Assembly (NCBI GenBank): GCA_017523995.1
Contig: JAFWUX010000094.1
Coordinates: 1-5,945 of the forward strand
Direction: 5' to 3'
DNA from: Oscillospiraceae bacterium
GTDB taxonomy: Bacteria; Bacillota_A; Clostridia; Oscillospirales; Ruminococcaceae
DNA: 5,945 nt
The notes beneath the pieces were generated by a model that had not been told where the DNA came from, made no database searches, and was given only the letters and a program-made list of their open reading frames with translations. The translations under genes and the position numbers were made by a program. Positions 1-5,715 of the stretch are shown here, piece by piece (position 1 is the first letter of the stretch; each line of letters starts with the position of its first letter).

Positions 1-96
1 CATATTGAATTGAAATAACATATCCGTTCAATAAAATGACATTTTTGCGCAAATCAACCGCAACCGCGCAGAAAGCCGGTGACGGAAAGAAATACT

Positions 97-161
97 TGCA
101 AGATTCCGTCATGAAATTGCGGCAAAAAGTGATTGAATCGTACAGGTATTCGGATTATAAT
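97..161 (+). promoter_or_regulatory. Promoter A of the esterase gene, with tandem 21-bp operator-like half-sites
   Basis: A sigma-A type promoter is visible: -35 TTGAAT at 133-138, a 17-bp spacer, and a perfect -10 TATAAT at 156-161. Transcription should start near 168, giving a leader of about 210 nt before the esterase start codon. Two adjacent 21-bp blocks lie upstream, 97-117 and 118-138. Both begin with TGC; the first carries GTCATGA and the second GTGATTGAAT, so the second block covers the -35 box. The same arrangement recurs at 2980-3044 and 5645-5709. Direct half-sites with a 21-bp period that abut the -35 are typical of AraC-family activators. Binding by the AraC-domain protein encoded at 3384-5606 is an inference. 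The promoter call is strong and the operator call moderate. Confidence 0.75.
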
Positions 162-167
162 AAGAAA

Positions 168-363
168 GACGGTATTATTGATGTTCCAATTAAATCTTGA
201 AGAATAGATGCGCCGGATTTTTGTCGTGAGACAAGGCAGAAAGCCGCCGCCTTGCTGACGCAAGGCAAGGATTTCTAACGCAGTATCACGGCAAAAAGAC
301 AAGCAGATATCTTCAAGAGAGATAGTTGGGACATCAATAACTTACCTGATATGACAGGGAAAC
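168..363 (+). other. Structured 5' leader of the esterase mRNA
   Basis: This is the stretch between the predicted start of transcription and the esterase ribosome binding site. Two local hairpins are visible. One has stem TTGTC (221-225) and GACAA (230-234) closed by GTGA, a GNRA-type tetraloop. The other has a perfect 7-bp stem GCCTTGC (249-255) and GCAAGGC (260-266) with loop TGAC. The arm CAAGGC at 232-237 can also pair with GCCTTG at 249-254, so the two hairpins compete with an alternative fold. No T-run follows either one, so they are not terminators, and I recognise no known riboswitch class. Their function is unknown; they may only stabilise the mRNA. Confidence 0.35.
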
Positions 364-378
364 GGGGAGGTATTTGAT

Positions 379-2967
379 ATGAAAGAAATATGCAGAAAAG
401 CAGTATCCGCGCTGATGACCGGAACCATGCTTGCAGCGATGGCAGCGCGTTTTCCGGAGCAGAGCGCTTCTGCTGCAAGCACCTACTGGAAATTCGACTT
501 CGGCGGAAACGGCGCAGCATCCGGATATACCGGTGTAAGCGCATCAGACAGCTATCAGCCGGGCCGCGGATATGGCTTCTCAGCCGGTACAAGCGTATCC
601 AATGTTGCAGCAGCAGGGCAGGGCGCACTCAGCGATGCGGTGCAGTTCAAAAATTCCGGCGCGGATTGCAGATATTCCTTCTGCGCAGATGTGCCGAACG
701 GGCTCTATCAGGTTTCAGTCTGGCTTGGCAACACGACACGCACCAGTGTCGCTATTGAGGGCATGCTGCAAATCATCAACATGACCGGCAATAATGCGTA
801 TCATACACTGCAAGTGCCGGTTTCGGACGGACAGCTTAATATCTGTGCACTGGCCGGCAAGGCAGGTTATCCGTATTCCGTTTCCGCACTGGAGATCAAA
901 CAGATTTCAACGCAGACGCATACCAATCCGACCATCTGGATCTGCGGCGATTCGACCGTCTGCAATTATTATCCGCTGAACAGTTCACAGCAGGCAGGCT
1001 GGGCACAGATGCTCCCACAGTTCGTGGACGGTTCAAAGTGGCAGATCATGAATCAGGCGGCATCCGGGCAGTATGCGCGCGGATTTGTGCAGGGCGGACA
1101 GTTTGATGTCATCGAAAAGAACGGTCAGCCCGGTGACATCTATATTATTTCGATCGGCATCAATGATACCAATTCCAAAAACAATACGACCGAAGTGCAG
1201 TATCAGGAGATCATCGCCGATATGGCAAAGCGTGCGAAGGCAAAGGGCATGCGTGTGATCCTTGTCAAGCAGCAGGGCAGAAACGGCGACTGTCAGCGCA
1301 AGCCGCTGCTCAGCGGCAGATGGTACGGCGGCGCACTCGACAGAGTCGGTCAGGCGCTGAACGTCGAAGTTGTTGATCTCTTCAATCTCTGGCAGAATGA
1401 CTGCCTGAAAAAGAGTGCCGATGCCGTCAGTAAGCTCTATATGACGGACGGTCTGCACCCGAACCGCGCCGGCGCAACACGGCTTGCCGAACTGATGTAT
1501 CAGGCGATCCAGCCGCTGACATTGCAGCAGACAACGCCTGCCGTGACGGAACCTGCTGTCACGGAACCCGCTGCTCAGCCTGCTGAAACCGGAACGGCTG
1601 CACCCGAAACCGGGATAACAGTTCCCGCCTCCGCAGAACCGGCAGGCGAGCCGCTGCCGCAGGGCGATCTCAACGATGACGGCGTCATCAATGCTGCGGA
1701 TCTTTCGCTTGCAAAACGTGCCGCTCTGACCGGCGCTGCCTATCAGTATCAGCAGGCAGCCGATCTGAACGGCAATCTGAAGCTGGACAAAGAAGACCTC
1801 TCGCTTTTTGCTGATTACCTGACCGGAAAGAACGTCAGCTTTGCCGACGCAAAATATGCAGCATCCGAGCAGAAATATGAACAGGGCGTACACGAAGCGC
1901 TGAACACCGGCTTCACCTATAAAGACTATATCAATCTGGACAACAACAGGCAGAGCAATCTCACATTCTCGGTCAACGTGCGGCAGAAGGGAAATTATCT
2001 CTGCACCTTCAAAATCGCAAACGGCAGCGCCAATGACCGCAGCATGATGATCTCGGTCAACGGCGGATCGGAGCAGTGGAAACAGAGCTTTCTTTCAACC
2101 GGAACCTGGACCGACTGGGCGGAGCGTGCGATCGTTCTGCCGCTGAATGCAGGCGTCAACCGGATCCGGCTCCAGTCGAATACCGATGAAGGCGGACCGA
2201 ATTTTGATTATCTGCGTCTGACGCTGACCGATGAGCCTGTGCCGGAAACCTATGATCCTGCGCAGGACCAGCCCGTGCAGCAGCCGGTCAGCGACAAGCC
2301 GACGCTTTATGTTGCATCCGATTCCACCGCGCAGAATTATGCGGCAAGCAAGGCGCCGCAGCAGGGCTGGGGATACTACCTGAAAAACTATTTTTCTTCC
2401 AATGTGACAGTCGATAACCGCGCGATCGCCGGCAGAAGCTCAAAAAGCTTCTATGACAACGGCAGACTGACTTCGATCCTCAATCAGATCAAGCCGGGTG
2501 ACTATCTGCTGATTGATTTCGGCATCAATGACGGCTCCGCAGCGAATGCGGAACGCTATGCACCGGTCTGCGGCAATGTGGATAATCCGAAAACCGGTTC
2601 CTTTGAATATTACATGACATTCTATATCAAAGGCGCACTGGACAAGGGCGCAACGCCGATCCTTATGAGCCCGACACTCTCGATCAAAAATCAGACGCAG
2701 CCGTTCAAGGCCGGCTACCGCCATATTGATGCCGTTTGCCAGTCATTTGCAAAGAAATATAACATCCCGTATTTTGATCTCGGCACAGCAATGACCAATG
2801 ACTTCAACAAGCGCGATTACAACACCGTGAAGAAATACTACATGGGCGGTGCAGTCGGCGGCTCAGACTTTACGCATCTCACTGAGACCGGTGCAAATAT
2901 CACGGCAGGCATCATTTGCGGCGGTATCAAAACCATGAATATTCCGCTTGCAAAGGAAGTGAAATAA
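379..2967 (+). CDS. Secreted dockerin-bearing double SGNH/CE12-type esterase (probable rhamnogalacturonan acetylesterase)
   Basis: The 862-residue product probably removes acetyl groups from rhamnogalacturonan or related pectin, outside the cell and attached to a cellulosome. The ATG follows GGGGAGG (364-370) by 8 nt. A signal peptide (basic K2, R6, K7, then a hydrophobic core) likely ends after ASA at residue 32 or A33. Residues 35-176 form a beta-sandwich starting WKFDFGG, typical of the N-terminus of bacterial rhamnogalacturonan acetylesterases. The first SGNH hydrolase (185-378) has GDS with Ser192, Gly230, GIND with Asn262, and DGLH with Asp357 and His360. A Thr/Pro/Glu linker (381-427) leads to a two-repeat type I dockerin (429-484; GDLNDDG, then ADLNGN). 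Residues 487-617 resemble CBM35, ending NFDYLRL. The second SGNH hydrolase (641-850) has SDST with Ser649, Gly685, GIND with Asn717, and DFTH with Asp830 and His833. Both catalytic sets are complete. CE12 fits the N-terminal domain and block spacing, but exact substrate is inferred; xylan acetylesterase is the alternative. No terminator lies directly after the stop, so readthrough to 3323 is possible. Confidence 0.88.
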   Translation: MKEICRKAVSALMTGTMLAAMAARFPEQSASAASTYWKFDFGGNGAASGYTGVSASDSYQPGRGYGFSAGTSVSNVAAAGQGALSDAVQFKNSGADCRYSFCADVPNGLYQVSVWLGNTTRTSVAIEGMLQIINMTGNNAYHTLQVPVSDGQLNICALAGKAGYPYSVSALEIKQISTQTHTNPTIWICGDSTVCNYYPLNSSQQAGWAQMLPQFVDGSKWQIMNQAASGQYARGFVQGGQFDVIEKNGQPGDIYIISIGINDTNSKNNTTEVQYQEIIADMAKRAKAKGMRVILVKQQGRNGDCQRKPLLSGRWYGGALDRVGQALNVEVVDLFNLWQNDCLKKSADAVSKLYMTDGLHPNRAGATRLAELMYQAIQPLTLQQTTPAVTEPAVTEPAAQPAETGTAAPETGITVPASAEPAGEPLPQGDLNDDGVINAADLSLAKRAALTGAAYQYQQAADLNGNLKLDKEDLSLFADYLTGKNVSFADAKYAASEQKYEQGVHEALNTGFTYKDYINLDNNRQSNLTFSVNVRQKGNYLCTFKIANGSANDRSMMISVNGGSEQWKQSFLSTGTWTDWAERAIVLPLNAGVNRIRLQSNTDEGGPNFDYLRLTLTDEPVPETYDPAQDQPVQQPVSDKPTLYVASDSTAQNYAASKAPQQGWGYYLKNYFSSNVTVDNRAIAGRSSKSFYDNGRLTSILNQIKPGDYLLIDFGINDGSAANAERYAPVCGNVDNPKTGSFEYYMTFYIKGALDKGATPILMSPTLSIKNQTQPFKAGYRHIDAVCQSFAKKYNIPYFDLGTAMTNDFNKRDYNTVKKYYMGGAVGGSDFTHLTETGANITAGIICGGIKTMNIPLAKEVK
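1540..1569 (+). repeat. Tandem 15-bp duplication in the esterase linker
   Basis: Two adjacent 15-bp units (1540-1554 and 1555-1569), identical at 12 of 15 bases, each encode Ala-Val-Thr-Glu-Pro. They lie at residues 388-397 in the linker between the first esterase domain and the dockerin. All three differences are at third codon positions, so the peptide repeat has been kept while the DNA diverged. Such expansions are common in flexible linkers of modular carbohydrate-active enzymes. Confidence 0.6.
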
Positions 2968-2979
2968 CCCAAAACACTC

Positions 2980-3044
2980 TGCGCAAATCGGTCATGAGAA
3001 TGCACAAATCGGTTATTGAATGATTGCGCAGAAAGCACTATAAT
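2980..3044 (+). promoter_or_regulatory. Promoter B in the intergenic region, with the clearest tandem 21-bp half-sites
   Basis: The -35 TTGAAT (3016-3021) and perfect -10 TATAAT (3039-3044) are separated by 17 bp. The two half-sites, 2980-3000 and 3001-3021, match each other at 15 of 21 positions by hand count. They share TGC-R-CAAATCGGT; the first ends CATGAGAA and the second TATTGAAT. The pair matches promoter A at 28 of 42 positions. The start of transcription should be near 3051. The nearest signal downstream is the terminator at 3284-3323, before the regulator gene, so this promoter makes either a short RNA or an attenuated leader of the regulator mRNA. Control by the neighbouring AraC-domain protein is inferred from the site layout. 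Confidence 0.72.
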
Positions 3045-3264
3045 ATGATTCGTAAGCGCGGCAGCAGTTACAGCAGTGCAGTCTCCCCCTTTCTGCGCTG
3101 CCCGGGCTTTCTGCTGCGGATTGCTCAACTCTCAGGATGAGCTGAGCCGATCGCGGCAGGCGGTTGTGCACGCAATCTGCCTGCATGCTTTTGGCATCCT
3201 GACCGAAAACAATTTTCGCGCAGGATTGGATCAGTGTTTTCTTGAATTTGTTTTGCATTTTCAT
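3013..3264 (-). CDS. Possible small protein of unknown function, opposite strand
   Basis: Reading the minus strand, AGGGGG (3276-3271) lies 6 nt before an ATG at 3264-3262. The 83-codon frame ends in TAA at 3015-3013. This Shine-Dalgarno is as strong as the one before the regulator gene. The product starts basic (MKMQNKFKK), has an apparent helical middle (around DAKSMQAD to LPRSAQLILR) and a cysteine cluster CCNCC at residues 64-68. It has no signal peptide or membrane segment, and I do not recognise a family. A weak promoter candidate lies at 3358-3330 (TTATCA, 17 bp, TAGATT), overlapping the regulator's promoter on the other strand. The frame lies entirely within the predicted plus-strand transcript from promoter B and its stop codon abuts the -35 of promoter B. 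The frame could be accidental. Confidence 0.35.
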   Translation of the reverse strand: MKMQNKFKKTLIQSCAKIVFGQDAKSMQADCVHNRLPRSAQLILRVEQSAAESPGSAERGRLHCCNCCRAYESYYSAFCAIIQ

Positions 3265-3323
3265 AATAGTCCCCCTGTGACTGCGGTATCGCACATGATA
3301 ACTGTGCGGTGCCGTCTTTTTTT
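3051..3323 (+). ncRNA. Candidate 270-nt terminated RNA from promoter B
   Basis: A strong promoter (-10 at 3039-3044) and an intrinsic terminator (3284-3323) bracket about 270 nt with no convincing plus-strand reading frame: the ATG, GTG and TTG codons here lack a Shine-Dalgarno or hit early stops. A hairpin is visible inside it: GCTCAACTC (3123-3131) and GAGCTGAGC (3139-3147), with one mismatch and a 7-nt loop. The RNA would be antisense to the whole possible minus-strand gene at 3013-3264, including its Shine-Dalgarno. Alternatives are a leader of the regulator mRNA with an attenuator, or the 3' tail of esterase readthrough transcripts. No known RNA family was recognised. Confidence 0.35.
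3284..3323 (+). terminator. Intrinsic terminator between the esterase and regulator genes
   Basis: The arms CGGTATCGCACA (3284-3295) and TGTGCGGTGCCG (3303-3314) form a 12-bp stem with two G-U pairs around the 7-nt loop TGATAAC. The stem is followed by TC and seven T residues (3317-3323). It would end transcripts from promoter B and any readthrough from the esterase gene. It sits directly before the -35 of the regulator's own promoter at 3325. Confidence 0.82.
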
Positions 3324-3324
3324 A

Positions 3325-3353
3325 TTGACAATCTATTTGTTTCGTGATATACT
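3325..3353 (+). promoter_or_regulatory. Consensus promoter of the regulator gene
   Basis: A perfect -35 TTGACA (3325-3330), a 17-bp spacer and a -10 TATACT (3348-3353) make this a near-ideal vegetative promoter. Transcription should start near 3360, leaving a leader of about 24 nt that holds the Shine-Dalgarno. Unlike the other three promoters it lacks the CATGARAWTG...GTKATTG element, which suggests constitutive expression of the regulator. Confidence 0.85.
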
Positions 3354-3383
3354 GATAACAGCAAATGCGAAGGGGGGATCAGT

Positions 3384-5606
3384 TTGCAGAAACGGCTCGG
3401 TGTTATCATTCCGTCGGTTGTCGATCCGCTGGATTATGAATTTCTGAACGGTATTTCCGATGCTGCAAAGCGGCTTGGCTATGATGTTCTGATCTATACC
3501 GGCATATATAATTCGCACTGCGATTTGCAGCAGGACAGCTATATCCGCGGCTTGGAAAATATCTATTCACTGCCCGCAGTGCAGCGGCTGGACGGCATTC
3601 TTTTTGCCGCAGAGCGATTCCGCAATCCTGCCGTGCGCGAAGCAATCCGGCGGCAGCTCATGCAGACCAATATTCCCTGCCTTGTTACATACGATGATCT
3701 TCTTCCGTTTGACAGCATACAGCCGCGTCAGCAGGAAAGTATATACCGCCTGACAAAGCATCTGATCGGGGAGCACGGATGCAGAACGATCTACTGCATA
3801 TCCGGTCCCGAGGGCAATCAGGCATCCGAAGAACGGATCGCCGGATACCGTCAGGCGATGCTGGAGGCCGGCCTTCCCTTCCGGAACGACTGGATTTTCT
3901 ACGGTGACTTCTGGAAAACTGTTCCGGCGGAGGTCGGATGCAGGATCGCGGAAGGCAGTATCCCGATGCCGGAAGCTGTCGTCTGCGCAAGCGATACGAT
4001 GGCAGCAGCGCTCTGTGAAGCCCTGATGCAGCGTGGGATCTCCGTTCCCGGTCAGGTCAAGGTCACAGGCTATGACGGCGGCTGGGATGCCTGGCTGAAT
4101 CAGCCAAGCATTACAACGGTCGAGGGGCGCGAACAGCAGTTCGGTGAGGACGCGGTACTGACGCTGCATGAGATGATTACCGGAGAGCCGGCAGGCTTTT
4201 CTGCCGTAAAGCAAACGATCCGTTACGGCGAGAGCTGCGGCTGCGAGCCGGCAAAAATGCCGCAGGCTCCCGATCCTCCGGTTAATGCATTTTTTCGCGC
4301 AAGAGTCCGGAATCAGCTGCAAAAGCGCACATTCCTTGCATCGGATCTGTTCGCGCATACCGGCGATGCGTCCACACTGAATGAATGGATCACAAAAACG
4401 GACGGTGTCGGGCATGTTCTGCCGAACTGGCTCTGGCTCGATATTTGTCTTTGCAGGGACTGGTGCATGGATTTTGCATATCCCGAGCGATTCCGGCAGG
4501 TCGGTTTCCATGACAAAATGCTGCTTGCCCTTTCCAAGCGCCGCGGACAGAATGCACCGGATCAGTATGAATTTGATACGCAGGATATTCTGCCCGCACT
4601 CTGCCAGCCGCATGAGCCGCTGCTGCTGCTTGTGACCTCACTTCACGCGCACGGTCAGATCTTCGGCTATCTGGCGAGCGCCTATGCAAAGCCGGCGGAT
4701 ATAGAGCCGGATGCGTTCTACACAAACTGGTGCGATGCAGCCGCGCACGGTCTGTATCAGCTTCAGCAGGCGATGTATATGGAACACCGGCGCAGGCAGA
4801 TCCCGGTTCTTTCCTCACATGATGCGGAGACCGGTCTCTATAACCGCCGCGGATTCGCGGAGCATCTGCATGATATTCTGTACCGGCCCTATGCGGAAAC
4901 AGAAACGCCGCTGCTGATCCTGATCGGCATTTTGCCGGAGTCGCACAGTGCACCGGATTATGATCCTGCGCTGCTGCTCGGCAATGCGCTGCGTGACATC
5001 CTGCCGGAAAACGGCTTCCTTGCGCGGATGCGGCAGAATGTTTTTGCCGTGACGATCCCGGCAGAAACGGGAAAGGATGACAGCGGGATCGCAAGCAGTC
5101 TGAGCGTATCGGCGGAGCACCGGATGCAGCATCTGCGCGGCAAGGCAGATATTCCGGTTCCGCGCCTGATCTCCTCGGAGCAGCGTCTGACGCAGGAGAC
5201 ACTCGCGAAGGCTGCGGCAACGGTTGAAGAATGTGAACAGGCACTGCTGGAATGCATTTCTGCGGCATCTGCCTATGCGCCGGATTACAAAGAGACGCTG
5301 CAAAAACTGCGCAGCGAGATCATGGCAAATCCGCAGCGAGAATGGGATATTGAATTGATTGCAAAGGAGATCGGCATCAGCCGGAGCCATTTGCAAAGGC
5401 TCTATAAACAATTTTTCTCGGTCAGCTGTCTGGACGATGTCATCACGGCGCGCATAAACAAGGCAAAAAGCCTGCTCAGGCATACGGATCTGCGAATCCA
5501 GGAGATCGCCGTGCAGTGCGGCTATCAGAATGTATCGCATTTCATGCGGCAGTTCAAAGACAAATGCGGCGTTACAGCCATGCAGTACCGCAAACAAAAC
5601 ACTTAA
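3384..5606 (+). CDS. Hybrid transcriptional regulator: LacI-type sensor, degenerate GGDEF-like domain, AraC DNA-binding domain
   Basis: The 740-residue protein is a cytoplasmic transcription factor that probably senses a sugar and activates nearby genes. The start is TTG, chosen because AGGGGGG (3371-3377) lies 6 nt upstream, no in-frame ATG precedes it, and the sensor fold begins at once (KRLGVIIPSVVDPLD). Residues 4-287 are a periplasmic-binding-protein-like domain of the LacI type, with GPEGNQASEERIAGYRQAM at 141-159 and CASDTMAAAL at 201-210. The usual N-terminal LacI helix-turn-helix is absent. Residues 300-470 are uncharacterised, possibly GAF-like. Residues 477-630 look like a GGDEF domain: DAETGLYNRRGF at 480-491, then ARM-RQNVF-AV where the signature should be, so diguanylate cyclase activity is unlikely. 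Residues 637-738 are an AraC domain with two helix-turn-helix units (about 654-678 and 703-728). No signal peptide or membrane segment is seen. E. coli XylR is a shorter protein with the same sensor-plus-AraC plan. The ligand is unknown; a pectin-derived sugar is inferred from the neighbouring esterase. Confidence 0.88.
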   Translation: MQKRLGVIIPSVVDPLDYEFLNGISDAAKRLGYDVLIYTGIYNSHCDLQQDSYIRGLENIYSLPAVQRLDGILFAAERFRNPAVREAIRRQLMQTNIPCLVTYDDLLPFDSIQPRQQESIYRLTKHLIGEHGCRTIYCISGPEGNQASEERIAGYRQAMLEAGLPFRNDWIFYGDFWKTVPAEVGCRIAEGSIPMPEAVVCASDTMAAALCEALMQRGISVPGQVKVTGYDGGWDAWLNQPSITTVEGREQQFGEDAVLTLHEMITGEPAGFSAVKQTIRYGESCGCEPAKMPQAPDPPVNAFFRARVRNQLQKRTFLASDLFAHTGDASTLNEWITKTDGVGHVLPNWLWLDICLCRDWCMDFAYPERFRQVGFHDKMLLALSKRRGQNAPDQYEFDTQDILPALCQPHEPLLLLVTSLHAHGQIFGYLASAYAKPADIEPDAFYTNWCDAAAHGLYQLQQAMYMEHRRRQIPVLSSHDAETGLYNRRGFAEHLHDILYRPYAETETPLLILIGILPESHSAPDYDPALLLGNALRDILPENGFLARMRQNVFAVTIPAETGKDDSGIASSLSVSAEHRMQHLRGKADIPVPRLISSEQRLTQETLAKAAATVEECEQALLECISAASAYAPDYKETLQKLRSEIMANPQREWDIELIAKEIGISRSHLQRLYKQFFSVSCLDDVITARINKAKSLLRHTDLRIQEIAVQCGYQNVSHFMRQFKDKCGVTAMQYRKQNT

Positions 5607-5643
5607 ACGACGGTCTTCCGCTCCGGGATGACCGCCGTTTTTT
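5606..5643 (+). terminator. Intrinsic terminator after the regulator gene
   Basis: The arms AACGACGGTC (5606-5615) and GACCGCCGTT (5630-5639) pair at 9 of 10 positions, with an A-C mismatch. A few inner pairs (TCC with GGA) extend the stem. A run of six T residues follows (5638-5643). The stem begins at the last base of the stop codon, so the regulator is transcribed alone. Promoter C starts two bases after the T-run. Confidence 0.85.
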
Positions 5644-5644
5644 A

Positions 5645-5709
5645 TGATACAAAACTGCATGAAAATGAGAAAATCGGTGATTGCTAAATTCTTCCGTTTC
5701 CGGTAAAAT
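5645..5709 (+). promoter_or_regulatory. Promoter C at the right edge, third copy of the composite element
   Basis: A -35 TTGCTA (5681-5686), a 17-bp spacer and a -10 TAAAAT (5704-5709) form a moderate sigma-A promoter. The two 21-bp blocks are 5645-5665, ending CATGAAAA, and 5666-5686, containing AAAATCGGTGATTG. By hand count this pair matches promoter B at 25 and promoter A at 24 of 42 positions. The -35 is weaker than in A and B, consistent with a greater need for an activator. It should drive a gene or operon to the right, mostly outside the window. A link to the adjacent AraC-domain regulator is inferred. Confidence 0.65.
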
Positions 5710-5715
5710 AAACAT

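Noticed and set aside
10..37. A promoter-like pair TTGAAA, 16 bp, TAAAAT at the left edge.
   Set aside because: The region is AT-rich, the operator element is absent, and promoter A is much stronger and closer to the gene; chance is likely.
36..200. A 54-codon plus-strand frame (starts MTFLRKSTATAQ, ends DVPIKS) upstream of the esterase.
   Set aside because: It has no Shine-Dalgarno, promoter A lies inside it, and the matches to promoters B and C explain the sequence better. It could be a gene remnant, but I cannot support that.
1033..1893. A 286-codon open frame on the minus strand inside the esterase gene.
   Set aside because: The plus strand here encodes clear catalytic and dockerin motifs. 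The minus-strand product is rich in Cys, Arg and Leu, resembles no family, and is a by-product of codon bias.
3076..3447. A 123-codon plus-strand frame starting with GTG in the intergenic region.
   Set aside because: It lacks a Shine-Dalgarno, runs across a strong terminator and the regulator's promoter, and overlaps the regulator start in another frame.
3567..4613. A 348-codon open frame on the minus strand inside the regulator gene.
   Set aside because: It is opposite the sensor and middle regions of a well-supported gene; no Shine-Dalgarno or recognisable domain was seen. The similar frames at 4390-5268 and 4815-5660 were rejected for the same reason.
4812..5300. Active diguanylate cyclase in the regulator.
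   Set aside because: The GGDEF signature is replaced by RQNVF and the RxxD site is missing, so c-di-GMP synthesis is not supported.
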